Origin: Symsagittifera roscoffensis
Lineage: Eukaryota; Xenacoelomorpha; Acoela; Convolutidae
Assembly (NCBI RefSeq): GCF_963678635.1
Contig: NC_087069.1
Location: 13,926,660 to 13,990,659, forward strand
Reading direction: 5' to 3'
Length of the DNA stretch: 64,000 nt
The position numbers and the translations under genes were made by a program. Below, piece by piece: positions 22,760-35,640 of the stretch. Numbering within the stretch: position 1 is the stretch's first letter; every line of letters begins with the position of its first letter. The notes below the pieces were generated by a model. That model had not been told where the DNA came from. It did no database searches and saw only the letters and a program-made list of their open reading frames with translations.

Positions 22760-25700
22760 AGGCAAGTTAATTACTGAATGGTTTTGATGACATGTTGAAG
22801 GTTGTATAATCTAGAAAACGCAATAGTTCTATAGCTCCTTTTTTCTTTGATACTTAAAAGGGTCAATTGATTTTTTGCTTTGCAGTTTGAGTCGTTCATA
22901 ATTGAACAAAAAAATATTAAGAGAATATTAAGAGAGTTACTAAAATGGAACAAAAATGTTCCAATTGAAATCGGTTCAACACTTTCAGAAACTATCCAGA
23001 CCGTTATTTCGGTCTTATTTTATTATCTTCGAGAAACCGTTTATTTCAAAACTAATTAAAGATGATAAATTGAAATTATCAAATAACAAGTGATAATTTT
23101 GCAAACTTAACAATTTATTAGCGAGCTTTTTTTGCAATGCGTTCGATCAAAATCCAAATTTGAGAATTAATTAACTAGAACTATGAAACAAAATAACTGG
23201 GAAATGACCAGTTTTTTTCTTCAAGTTAATGCGGTTTGTGTTTAACTGTATTCAAATCGAGTCACTTTTTTGTTCCCCTTCTTTTACACAAGAATGCTTT
23301 ATACGGATTAAAAAAAAGTCTTCTTGTTTGGTTTTAAAAAATGACGCTCAATTGTTTGACATTTTCTGGCCAAAAATGCCAACTGTCATTGTTGATCAAA
23401 ACTAGTACTAAAACAAGTTCCGTTTTGGAAAAAAGCCTATCAAAAAAGTTCGATACAAGTCATTACACCAAAAAGTTTGCACGAATATTAGCAATTTTTC
23501 AATGAAATCACTTGTTTGCTATGCAGTTGATAAATGGATATACATGATTGGCAGCTTTTCCTGAGAGTTTGAGTAAAGCTACAAATTTTCATATTTGGCC
23601 TCGAAACAGAACAACTGAAAATTATCTCAATGAAAAAATCAATAGTCAAAACCTCAACAAAACCGCAGATTAAACTACAAAATGAGAAAAGCCAAGTGAA
23701 TTATGATACTAAACTTCAAATAGTGTTATAACATCAGATGTAACTTTTTGTATATAGCTATAAAGCTTCTATTTCCAAAAAAAGTTTAGGAAAAAATTGA
23801 GGTGGTTGAAAAGCGAGGCTTGTTTTTTTGGGCAGACTTAGATATTTATTATCAAAGAAAAATAAAAAATCATCACCAACAAGCCTTCACAGAGATTTTT
23901 GATTTTTCTCTTACAAAATACTATGTCTGAAATACGATATAGGCAAAAGTTGAAAGTTAATTATTAAAAATTTTTGTTCGAAACTTTTTTGTTTGAGCCA
24001 AGAGCTGGTTTATTGACAGAAAACAGGATCAACAATTTTTCCGTTTTAATTCTAGAACTTCTGCATAGAAAAAAGCTCACGATACAGCTTTTAAATGTTA
24101 ATAATGCATGATACACATTTTTTAAGCAAAATAAAATCAACATTTTAAAAAGCTGCTTTCTTTTACAAAAAAAACGACTTGAATTTATTCGAAAATATGT
24201 TAAAATTAATTTAGAGGATTCTGAAAGTTTTGTTTTTTATTCAAGGAATAAAGTTTTTTGATCAGTTTTTTTCCATACACTGTACTTATGCACAATGTAT
24301 GATTAGAAAAATTTTGTGCCGAGGTCAACCCGGGTGGTTGCAATAAGAGTTTGCGATTCTTGCGAAGTACCAAACCTCGTTACCTACCAAAATTAATATG
24401 ACTATTTTTGAAAATATTGGTTGAGACCAAACAGACAACGTTTTGATGTGCGGAATTTCTCCTAATTTGCTGATAGATTTGATTTATAGCAATGATTTTG
24501 TCCTAAAAACTCATGAAAAAAATAAGGTTATTTGGTTTGAAAAAAAAATTCTTAAGCGAAAGTTTTATGACTTCTACTTCATATTTTGTGTTATGTGCCA
24601 AGTTGACTTAAAACAAAAAAAACAAGGCTGCAATAATTTTTTTAATTGAAGTTTTTTTTTGTATATTTTAGTAGGGCAATTATGAATGATAGCTGAAAAT
24701 TAAGCGCAGTTTCTTAATTGTTCAGTAGATTAGAAAAAACTCTTATAGATTTTCAAGGTAAACTACAAGTTGAGTGATTGTAAATGAACGAAGTCGTTTT
24801 TTGATTTTAATAGTTGCAGGATTAAGTCTGTTTTTTGTAGAAAAAGTATAATAATAAGACCGGCTCGTTTTCAGGTTTTTGAGGTTTTTTAAGATAACTA
24901 ATTTTTCTACTGACAAAATTAATGTCAATGAAAAAGGTACAATGGTAACAAAAAAATACAAAAAGGGACCCTTCTACTAAATGTAAGTTATCTAAGTGCT
25001 TTAAACAATCCGTTTTTGTTAAAAAGGGAACATTAACTGAAAGCTGAACACCGTGACGACTATTCCTTAAGTTTTGTTCGATTGTTTTGTTTTTTAAGAA
25101 ATAACTATTCAACCCATTGGATTAATTTTTTGAATTCATTTCACTCTCATTGACCTACATAAATTATCGAACTGTGCATTTTACTGTCTAAATTACAAAT
25201 GTTCACTTTGTTGATGTTTCAGAAGTGAAATGAAACATTTAGACAGTACAAAGGAATCAAAAAAGTATTTTTTTTCTAAGATGAAATCTCAAGAATTGTT
25301 GCGGCTAGAATAGGTTTTGTATTAAAACTTATTGCAAAGCCAGTTTCTAAACAAAAACGTACTCTCTCCAGGAAACAAAGTAAATGCGGTGGCTCGCGCA
25401 AAAAAAAAATTGGTTGTCTGATTTTGTTTTACTAGTTTTTTACTTTCATAATTGTCAGCATTATTGCAAAACACTTTTTTCTAATCTATTTTTGTTTCAT
25501 GTACGGTTAGTTTGATCAAAAGGGATTTTTTTTAACTTTAAATAGATCACGTCTGGAGATATTATACATTGCAAAATTTTTCGATGTTCAATAATGTTTC
25601 CTCGATTTCTTTAAACTCCTTGACTTTTTTCTAAGATGGAAAAATCGAACAAAATTAGCTTATTTTTTCGATACAATAATAGTCAATTTTTTACACCCAA

Positions 25701-27250
25701 TTTTAAATTAATTTGTTGGCACAAAAATTTATTATAATCGATTATAATCGATTATAATCCATTTTGTTTACCCATTTTGTCTTCGTCTTTGCATCTGAAT
25801 TGCTGATGTTTTATATTTTTCGTAGACGCTATTTTATGTGAAAAATAAGAAAATTGTTTTGAAAGTTTTCACTCAATTCAAATCTATAAATTCAAAAAAT
25901 TTCCCATTTCTCCGTTGAAATTTTTTCTTGATGCATATTTTAAGTTTATTTAACCACCAAAACATTAGCGCATTGCTTCAATTTCTTCATTTATGTATTT
26001 TTTTTCACCTACCGCGGGAACCTTGCAGCTAATATGAAAAAACCTCTTTGAAACTGTTGTTTTGTGGCAAAATTTTGTATTCAGAGGAATCAAAATGTGA
26101 CAAGGCATCTTGCTTTTAGAGACTTATTTATTGAAAGAAAATTAATGGCCAATAGGATATCCTTAAAATGTTTTTGGTGTATCAACCTTTCGCAAAATAA
26201 GAGATTACATTTGATTTAAAACGTTTTTTATGAACTATAATCAGGTACAGTCGATTATAATAAATTATAATCTCTTGAAAAAATTAGGAAAATCCTTTCA
26301 ACAGCTACTTTTGGTAATTTTAGTCAATTTTAATTGTAAAAAAATCAACATACAATAATCGATTACTTAAGCCTAAACTTGGATGCGGTTTTTAAAATAC
26401 TTCTTCAACTAATTTTTTTCCATGTTTCAAACAATTTTTTCATTGTTGATAACTTTTTGTTTTCAAGGTGACTATTGTTTAATTTAGACATAAAAACAAG
26501 ATGACGATATCGCGCGGACGATGCATTGTTGGACAAAGTAGATATCTTTGGTCACAAAAGTGATGAATCTATTTCAAAATGAATGCAATGAATCTGCCAT
26601 CGCAAAATGATATTAATTATGTTCAATTTGTCTAGTATCATAAATTGAGCGTATTAAATTACTTTAATTTGATCGTTTTTATGTAGTATTTTAAATTTGA
26701 TTTGATTATCAGCAAAATTCAATTACATTTAATCGAATTTTCCCATTTTCAGTTCGCGCGCTAATTATTTAGCTAAAATTTTTGTGCTAAATCAGATAAT
26801 CGTTGGTATTCAATTAAATAAAAGACCGCCGGTTGCTCAATTTATTTTAAATGAAAATTTCTTCGTGTAAATTTCTTCGTGTGATATAAGTATTCGAAAG
26901 TCTTAAAAAATCATACCAATAATAACTGTTAGCTATCTTTTGTCGCTAATGGTCCAGTTTGAAATTGAAAAAAAAAGTGTTATTGGGGCTAGATTTTGTG
27001 ACTAAATCATTTAATAATGCAAGAAAGTTTAATTGAGTATTCAATCAATGAAAATATGTTTAAATTTATTAGTTCTCCGTTTTTTTTCATTGAGGCAAAC
27101 AAGTGAAAAGGAAAAAACTATACTTGTGACTAAAATTTGACACATGCAACTGAGCCTCGATGTTGAGCGGTATTGGAAAATCCGAATTCGGGTATCTTCT
27201 CGGTTAAAAAATTCATCAGCCCAATCCAGTGGTTTTGGTCAGGATAAATT
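22760..27250. other. A/T-rich stretch, no gene recognised
   Basis: The region is homopolymer-rich and its open frames are short and Lys/Phe/Asn-biased. ATTATAATCG units repeat in tandem at 25733-25760, and related ATTATAATC words recur near 26250-26270. The same word occurs at 43850, 45245 and 54300, so it is a dispersed low-complexity repeat. No coding sequence supported. Confidence 0.5.
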
Positions 27251-27252
27251 TG

Positions 27253-27449
27253 CCCACTTTCACGTTTTTCCTAAGTAAAGGCCATATGAGCCTATTGTTT
27301 CACGCTAAATTAATGGTAAGCTATTTAAAAATGACCGTTGGGTTCGTTGGTCAACGAATGTAACGGCCACTTTTTTCAAAAGTTTACCATCGATTTAGCT
27401 AGGAACATAGGCGCATGTGGCTTTTATTTCGAAAAGACGGAAAAGTGGG
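27253..27449. mobile_element. MITE-like element with ~67-base terminal inverted repeats
   Basis: Arm 27253-27319 (CCCACTTTCACGTTTTTCC...) is about 75% complementary to 27384-27449 (ending ...GGAAAAGTGGG). A 64-base loop holds a smaller inverted GTTGG/CCAAC-like element. No coding capacity and no second copy was seen in the window. Confidence 0.65.
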
Positions 27450-27527
27450 TATTTCGATTGGAATCACTTGTAAAAGTTTTGGCTTTTTGAAGCATATTTT
27501 TTTTCAAAATTCTTCTTTTTTTTATTA

Positions 27528-28098
27528 CAAGGCCAAACTGTGCGTTTGGTGATTTGTAAGCGAAGAAGGTTCCGCAACAGGCCAAAATCAGATTTTTTGC
27601 GGAACCGGCAACTTTTCTTTGATCTTCCTCGCTGTTTTGAACTCCACGGACAAATAGCTAAAACACTGTATTGCTCAAAATCGTTCCAAAAACAGGCAAT
27701 TTTGCGGAATCTGCAAAAAAACTGTGCAATCCGCAACGAAATTTGCGGAATCCGGAACAGTTGGTGGAATCCATGAACAAATATTAAAATATGGGTTTAG
27801 TAATCTTAGGCTGTCGTGGTATCCGCAATTGTAAGTGGAATCCGCAGTGTAAGTGGAATCCACAAATTGTAAAATTGCGGTATCCACTTCCAATTGGGGA
27901 ATCCGGAACAACTACCTATAATCGCTCGCTGTGTATTCCAAAACAAAACATACTTAAGAGAGTCTTGTAGGCGGAATCCACGAAAAATTTGTCGGTGCAA
28001 TCCACTTGATTTTTAAAGATGTTTGAAGAATTGTTTCTGGAATCCAAGCAATACAGACCTAAAAACGTGTGCCTATCCAGTGCACAGTTTGGCCTTGT
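27528..28098. mobile_element. TIR element, repeat family C, copy 2
   Basis: Left end CAAGGCCAAACTGTGCG and right end GCACAGTTTGGCCTTG are exact inverted repeats over 16 bases. The interior contains GCGGAATCC/GGATTCCGC units as in 7804-8401 and the shared segment TGGAATCCAAGCAATACAGA that also occurs (as TGGAATCCAGGAACATACA) at 43785 and 45180. Open frames on both strands arise from the repeat and are not genes. Confidence 0.72.
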
Positions 28099-28099
28099 G

Positions 28100-30020
28100 A
28101 TGTTGTTCAACAAAATGACGTTGTATAAGAAAGTTTCTTCTATGTGTAAGTTATCTCAAGCATTAATTCCCAATAAACGAACTGTATTCAGGGGCGGATT
28201 TAGGATTTTTTCAAGGAGAGATTGTGGATTTTCAACACTTGCTCGAACATTTTGTCGAGCTTCTTATTGGCCGACCAAAATGTTTTTCGAGTTTTCACAG
28301 AACACTATAGAGACACTATTTTGACCACAAAATAGCGCGGCAGTTATATTTGTGGAAAAAAAAACAGGTAAAGAAACTGTTTTTGTTTAGGTTTTGGGAA
28401 ATTTTCACCAAAGTTTTGCGTTGTTTTTGCTCGCGCTCTCCTTCAAAATTAGTATATATTGGCGGTGAATGCGCCCTCAGTAAACTTTAAGGAATGGTCG
28501 GCCTAAATTGGATGTCATAAATAATTACCAAAAATGGAACTCTTTATTTGGTGACGGGGTAGAATCCCTGATAAGAGAAAGCGTCCACTCCAACCCCCTA
28601 CCAACCGCTCCCCTTTAAACATCCCTGACTGTAGCTACACATTGCGATCTCTCGGGAGTTCACTTGACTAAATTTTACAATGTTTTGAACTATCTATTTG
28701 ATTGCCAATAAAATATAATAATCGGTATCTTATAGGATCTATTCAGACCTAGAAAGTAAGAAAATCATTATTGGACTAAGTAGTTGCAAGAACTCTTCCG
28801 GCCGAAAACAAATAGTGAGATGAATATACAGTACATTATTTCTGAAATTATTCTCTTTGGTAGTTTAAAGAGAAAAACTTATCATGCAACTTCAAAATTA
28901 GAAAGGTGTATGATAAGCCTTTTCTGGATGGCGAAATTTTCTTTGTTTCTTACGCCTTTTTCTTGTTTTGATAAAAATTTTTATGAAAAACAAATATGCC
29001 ACAAAATTTAACAATTACATATTGAACGAAGGAATAATTTTCGAGAAGAAATTTTCTAGCCATATACAAAAAATTACTGTTCTCAATTGAAATTTTGAGT
29101 AGGTTTGAAAATTTTCTTAGACCCTAGAAGCAGCTTATGTGCAAGTTTTTAACACTTAACCCGGATTTTTTTATTTGCAAATTTATGCAGAATTTTCAAA
29201 ATTTTGATTCCCAAAAATCGCTCTAAAAACTGCAAAAACTACTTCACTTGAGTGAAACTAAATTTTCAAGGCATAAATTAAGCTAAGATAACAAAAAACA
29301 AAAAGTGGAAAAATAAAAAGTTTAAAAAATGTAAAACAAATCCGAACACAAAGATCCTCCCCAATTTCAATAACCGGAACAAAAACTCTACGACCGATGA
29401 AAAAGTTTCAAGAACTGCTAGGTTGACCAATGAAAATTAAGAGGAATAACATTCCTTCGAACCCAAATTGATAAAATTTCTTTACATTTGGAACCTGTAT
29501 AGCTTCAAAATGACCTGTCCGAGGAGTTTTGTTAAAATTAATTGCTCTAATTAGAATACTAAAATTTACCCAAGGTTTACCCAAAAGTTTACCCAAAATT
29601 TATCACCCTGTTTGACCAAGAATTACAGTTTTCATAAATGAAAGACATCTTGTTTTAGCGGCAATCCCATACAATTCTAAATGTTAAAAAACTTAAACTT
29701 TCTCTCCAAGATATAAATTTACCTATTCATGAACTTTTTTGATCTGTTTTATTTCTCCATAAATGAGAAAAGTTTTTTTCTTCGATATTCGCTGTTTAGA
29801 TCAAGCTTTGACCAAAAGCACAATTAGTCAAGATTTTCTCAAATAAAAAAATCTGGATTAAGCGTTAAGAAATCAAAGATAAGCTGCTTCTAGGGTCTAA
29901 GCAAACATTCAAATTTACCCAAAATTTCAATTTTATACAGTAAAAACAGTAGTATTTTGTGTATGGCTTCGAAATTTTTAATAGTGGGTTCTGAAATAGC
30001 GGGCTCCAATTCAACAAATT
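28100..30020. other. Intergenic, no gene recognised
   Basis: A somewhat GC-richer patch at 28430-28640 contains no open frame worth calling. The open frames at 28784-29011 and 29408-29596 have no recognisable domain. Confidence 0.45.
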
Positions 30021-30540
30021 ATGATCAGAATCATAATAATCATAATAATCAAAATAATATGCTTTCAATTCAGAGAATTTTTAGTATGCATTTGTCAATT
30101 AACATAATTGTAAGACGCAAGGACATCAAAAGTCCCGATAGACATAATCAAGTGATGCCTTAATTGAGCGGTACAATTTCAATCCCCCGAGGTACTAACT
30201 AATAAGTTTCAACTAAAAATATTTTTCGGTGACCAAGCCCTAGAACCCACTATTGAAAAAACAGATCTTTTGTTTATTCAATTTTTGCGATTTAAAAATC
30301 GCAAAAATCCTGTGAAAAATTTTCATTTGACCATCAACAGGTAAGCTGGCTTTTCAGCAAAATCCACAAGATAAATTTCAAGAAAATTGAATTGTTTTCT
30401 AATCCACTTTTTTTCCTGGTTTGATATTTTTTTATTCTTTTTTATGTTTCATTATCTCAATCTCTGCGTCGAAAAAAGAAATTTCCAGGATTTTAGTTTT
30501 CAAAACTTTGGGTACAAAGCTTAATTAAAGTTTCAAACAG
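30020..30540 (-). mobile_element. 5'-truncated LINE copy (tail only)
   Basis: The segment matches 31420-31920 over about 500 bases with an offset of about 1394 (shared GACGCAAGGACATCAAAAG at 30114 and 31508). In the second location it continues rightward into LINE C-terminal and RT sequence; here it does not. Its left (3') end carries tandem ATTATG-like units on the minus strand, as is common at LINE tails. This is the usual product of incomplete target-primed reverse transcription. Confidence 0.6.
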
Positions 30541-31419
30541 CGTTTTTAATGTTTTTTTTCTTGTCATTTTTCTTCAAAAACTGTTCCCTTTTGACCTATT
30601 TTACTATGGTTCTCAAATATACCTAAGTCCTATGATTTCGTTCAGATTTTTTCCTTTTTTTTGAGAGTGTCGTCGAACAACTTGTGCTACTTGCACAGTA
30701 ACCGGATATCCTTGTTTTCAATTTGGTTTCATGTGCGCTCATAATTGGGTTTATAATATATTTTTTTAATCTCAAGTTCTAAATTTTGCGCGATAAAGTG
30801 TTAATCGATAAAAATTGAGGTCAAAAAGTATGTACACAACAATGATGATGCTTCCAGGATTGTTTCATCGAAATGCAGCAAACAGCCATCTTTTTTGTAT
30901 ATCTAAGGATTAAAGCTTGGGACCAAGTTATCATCCCCTATTTGGTTTTGGGGGGTAGGGAACGAGGATACTCATTTGGTTCAAAGATTGAATTTTTTAG
31001 CCGAAAGGAATTGAGCTTTTTCAATGCAGTGCGTAGAAATTTAATCTGCAGAAAATGTTGGATTGGAAGTTTTTTAACTTGGTCTGACTTTTGTATTATT
31101 GAAGCATCTAGCCAAACTTTATAAGAAAATGCCAAAATTATACCGCAATCTTCTGAGCCGTTTTCCATAACCACCAAAAAGCAAAGTACTAACATTTTCT
31201 TCCAGAGTCAGAGAAACAGTTAGTCAATGTTATAAAGTTGAGACTAAAATTATAAGCTACACAGGTTGATCGAGTCTAAAAAACAGGCACTGAGAAAAAC
31301 TGCGAAAAAAGTGCGTCTTTTTGCCGAGCGATGTCTGCTCTGCCAAGTAAATATTTCTGGATGAAATTAATCTGAAAAAGATATCTGTAAAAGCGGGCTT
31401 CAAACCAAAATATCGTGAA

Positions 31420-33530
31420 AAGAATTATAATGATCATAATAGTAACAAAAAATTGTTTTCAAGTCAGAGACTTTTTTATAAGCATTTGTCAAATTACATA
31501 ACTGTCAGACGCAAGGACATCAAAAGGCTCGATAGACGTTATTAAGTGATGCCTCAATTAACCAGTACAATTTAAAACCCCATAGGTACTGATAAGTTTC
31601 AACTAAAATGTGTATTAGTTGTCCAAGATCTAAAACAGTTTTTTTTTTAATTTATTTTTATCATTAACTCAATTTTTTGTGATTTAGAATTCGTCAAACT
31701 CGTGAGAAAGGCTTTCAAGGTATGCTGGCTCTATCAACAAAATCCACAAGAGAAGTTTGAAGAATTTGAATTGTTTTCTAATCCATTTTTTTGCCTGGTT
31801 TGGTTTTTTACTCTTTTGTGTTTCATTATCTCATTCTCTGCATCCAAAATTGAACTTTCCTGGAACTCAGTTCTTAAAACTTTAGGTACAAAATTTAATT
31901 AAAGTTCTAAATAGCTAGTTTGCATGCAATTCTTTCGATCAGTATACTTTGTAGGTTTGTCTAAAACATTTTACTCAGTGATATCTCCGTTTTCTTGAAA
32001 AATGTTCAGAATTTAGTTTTTTTTTTATTTCACAGTTTTTAGTGATGTTTTATTAGCTCTGCCATACCCTCCCAACACTGCAGTATTGGCTGCCTGTGAC
32101 TGATTTAGGTTTCAATTAAATGTGCTGTTGTTTGTACATCACGCGATCGATCGAGTAACCCACAGTTCGGGCGCGAAAGTCAACATAAAAATGGAAATCT
32201 AATTTTATGTCCAGTTGAATGCCCAAATATTTTGAATAGAGCTCTTTTGGAACATAAAAATAGAGGTCTTTTTACAATATCTGCTCCCATGATTTTTTGA
32301 ATTTTGGCGTTTTTTTGTCATGGTTGAAAGTTAGCCTGGGATTTTCAATCAATTTCCTATTTTTGATAGTTTTTCATTGTAATGATTTAAGTTTTAATCT
32401 TTTTGCTTCACGGTCGAATCATCAGCAAATAACTATGTCTTCGCTGACTCTGATATCGTTGGTAAATCAGTTGTCATTAAAAAGAACAGTTGTTGTCCGA
32501 GGGCTGATTCCTATTGAACAGTGGATCCTTTTGACGTTTTGGATCCTTTTTTGACTACTTGTGATTTTTTAGTCAAATATGATTTCAACGATGCTTGAAT
32601 TGGACATCTTAGTTAAAGATTTTTGCAGAAGTGATTCATGTGAAACAGAAACAAATTCTTTTAGAGATACATGTGTTACATCATTTCCAATTATTTCTTA
32701 GGTCTACAATTAGTTTATGAAATTGAACTACAGCGTTTATCTATGAAGCCAAAAACGCGTTTCTGAAGTAGTTTTAAAAAAAACTCACTAAAATTTGATT
32801 TTTTAGAAGAGTTTTGGCCTAAGATCATCTGGGTTTTTCTTTGATCCACTTTTATTTATTGGTATTACCATGCCTGATTTAAGGCATTCAGGAAATTTAA
32901 TTCGCTCTTGATTTTTTTTGTTAGTTTTGTTTTTGCTTTTTATTGTTTATTCCATTTTTCTTAGACACAAGTATTTAAACCAAACAAGCACAATTGTAAT
33001 TTGAACGAGGATTATGAAAAATTGAGGACACTTCCGTTTTGCTTGTTCTTAGACGACAAAAGCTTTGAAGAAAACACTTTTGATGAGTTTTTCAGATGAT
33101 TTAACTGTCTCAGCCAAATTTTATCCCATGTTGGCAAAAATGGGTTAAAGTCCCCAATTTATTTTTTGCGTAGGTTAAAAAATTTTTGCCTTAAGCCGAT
33201 AATTCTCCTGAAGTATTGAAAAAGCATCTGTTTTATGTTTTGCACAGTTGTTTCATTAAAAGTGTTCTTGTTTCTTGACCATCAGGGTTTTTTATTGCGT
33301 TTATAGTTTTTGCAAACTTTGCTTTAAGATTTTCACTTCCTTAAATCAAGTAATTTGCATGATCTTTGCGTTTTTCCTAGCCATTTTTGAGTTTCAATTT
33401 CTTTCGAAGTTTGTTGATTCGATTGTTTCTAGTTTTAGTCCGAACGAATTTTTTTCGGTCGTTTGCAAAAATCTGATGAAAAAATTGAAAAGAAGATTTT
33501 AATTTCTTCGTCATGCTTCTGTAGTTCATG
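31420..33530 (-). mobile_element. Non-LTR retrotransposon (LINE A), RT and 3' part
   Basis: Minus-strand RT landmarks in order: FPECLKSGMVIPINKSGSKK then NPDDLRP (32895-32815), a degenerate palm-A region (SVSHESLLQKSLTKM, about 32640), SALGQQLFFL in place of the usual QGSxLGPLLF (about 32510-32480), and LFADDSTV, the catalytic FADD box (32411-32429). A C-terminal LINE-type segment (VLGGYGRANKTSLKTV, about 32040-32080) follows, then the tail shared with 30020-30540. Stops and frameshifts make it inactive. The motif style is that of the CR1/Jockey group, but I cannot assign the clade. The 5' limit near 33530 is uncertain. Confidence 0.75.
32370..32900 (-). pseudogene. LINE A reverse transcriptase domain
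   Basis: The domain copies the element RNA at a nicked chromosomal site. Both the fingers segment (IPINKSGSKK) and the catalytic Asp pair (FADDS) are preserved, but several in-frame stops separate them, for example just before SALGQQ and before LFADD. The piece between 32800 and 32560 is heavily shifted. Confidence 0.72.
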
Positions 33531-35090
33531 TACAATTTTAAAATTCATTTTCCGGAAAACTTCCGGTTTTCCAACGCGTTCTAAATTGTGTTTATTTCTG
33601 CGTGGGAGTTTCCGTCAGGAGAGCCACTTTCTGTTTTGTTTTCAGGTGCATAGTTTCTGTTAAATGGTCTGTAATTAAGGTATCCGATACCCTATCAATT
33701 GTTCCGAAGTTTGAGTACAACCCATCTATGCAATTTTTTGAACTAAAAACTTGACGAAATGATACTGAAATTTTTTCACAATTTAGATTGCAAGCCTTAA
33801 GATAATCCTCGTATGCATTGTTGTTTTGAGATTTAATTTGATTTTATATTCTAAAAACATACTAAATTTTGTTCGAAGAGATTTGAATGTTTTTGAAAAC
33901 AAGGTTGTTGATCTACCAAATAAAACGGTGTGATTTTTTTCAGTGATCGATCTGTAAATTCAGCTTATTTTTAATGGGCAAGTTATTTAATTTCTTGGTC
34001 TCTTTACCCTTCTCAAATAAAACTACTTTCGACTGCAATTTAATCTGCCGCTCATGGGCGAAACAAAAAATTCAATGTTGCGTGTACATTGATTAAGGCC
34101 CGTTCCGTGTTAACAAAAAAATCGCAAACTTTTCACTGACTTTTTAGTTGCAATTTTTCAAAGTCAAAGAAAATATAATTTGAAAATTTTTTGACGCTTT
34201 CCACTCTTCCCATACATCTGGATGAAAGTTTCGAAAAGCATTTTTCATAGAATTTTCAAAAATAAAGTTTCGCTGGTGAACTAGCAAATTAACTATTCTT
34301 ACAGCAATGAGTTTCCTCTACCGTTATTCCCCGTCATGAAAGTTGGTATGCGTGTTCTGACCCCATAAACAAACCCATTTTATTATTTATCAACTGTGCA
34401 AAATATCCGGCGGAGGCAAGCTGTAAATAAGATGCAACAAATGTAATTTTCACCTGAAGTAGAGACATCAGCTATAGTCGTACGTAAAAAAATTCGAAAA
34501 CAAGAAAATTTCACCACGCTGGGAAAAAAAACAGCCATTTTTCTTTTCATTGAATTCCAGATACCTAAAATTTGAAAGGTTGTAAACACAAATATTTTAT
34601 TTTCCATGAGACTGAGCAGAAACTTTGTTTTTATAAGACCAGTTTTACCACTGAAAAAACCGTTGCCTCCAAATAATGTTAATTTATATGATTCTAAATT
34701 TTTAATGATTTTTGCGTTCTTCTTGCAATGGGCGGATTTTCTGCGCGTCCTCTCTACACTTCAAGTTTCCTATTTTTGAATAGTTATACGAGTCCTTATG
34801 GCTCAATGTTACGATGTGTAGTATATAAAAAAATCATTCGTAGTTGTTAGTTGGCTCACCACTCCAGTTATACCATTTGCATATTAGCTTCTCTTCGAAA
34901 AAAATGACGGAATAATTTTGATTGTGATGTTTTCTCCAGCTTAGTTTTGACTCTAAAAAGCGTTTTTTTCAATGCCTTGGATTTTTTTCAATGCCTACGA
35001 TAAAGTTTTAACTTCCTGAAAATTAAAAACTATTTATTTCACCTGCGATCCTTTTTCATTAGGGTATGACAGTTTAAAGATTGTCAAATT
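33530..35090. other. Intergenic, no gene recognised
   Basis: It may hold unrecognisable 5' LINE remains on its left side. The minus frame at 34383-34607 has no domain. Nothing else could be supported. Confidence 0.45.
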
Positions 35091-35640
35091 GAACAATTAA
35101 CCATTGATACAATTTCTTGCTATTAACGCTGCGCGTAAGCGGAGATTTAATTCCGTTTACTAATGGTTTCAAATTGAAATGAGGCGTGCTATTTATTCTA
35201 ATGAATATGTTAATAAAAACGTTTAATATGTATGTACAAAACAGTCCCATACAAATTTTCCAAACATACTAAAAAGTATGAAAATCATTGATATATAGTA
35301 CAATACAAAAAAGTCCCGAAAATACGCAATATTTATGATTGGTGCGGATTTTTTTTCAGTCATGTTTTCAATTGACTAAGCGTTTTTAACGGAATTCTAT
35401 GTACCATCTTAGAGATATTGTTATCTTAAGCTCAAATTTAAACTTTTTTTTTCACCTGTGATTATTTTTTTTTCAAAAACTTAGGCCTTTGAAAATGGAT
35501 AATTTGGTCAATTTGGGATAAACCAAATGCAACATATTGCGTACTTATAACATGCGTAAGAAGAGAATTAATGCGCTCCAAATTTAATTGAGACCAGCAG
35601 TTTAATTCTCTTTTCACAATATGCGACGCCAGACACACCC
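35090..35640. repeat. Two partial family A copies
   Basis: GCTGCGCGTAAGCGGAGATT near 35127 matches the family core. A second, more decayed copy runs 35430-35640, from TTCACCTGTGATTATTTT to CATGCGTAAGAAGAGAATTA. The minus-strand open frame at 35462-35740 partly overlaps this repeat; its right part (around LKVADGWVCGDKRLSF) is GC-richer than its surroundings and unexplained. Confidence 0.5.

Noticed and set aside
24443-25112. Several Lys/Phe-rich frames of 60-100 codons
   Set aside because: They lie in A/T-rich DNA with overlapping frames on both strands, and no motif.
30873-31124. 83-codon plus-strand frame with an upstream TTCCAG
   Set aside because: No phase-compatible neighbour exon and no recognisable domain were found. 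The composition is plausible, but this is not enough to call a gene.
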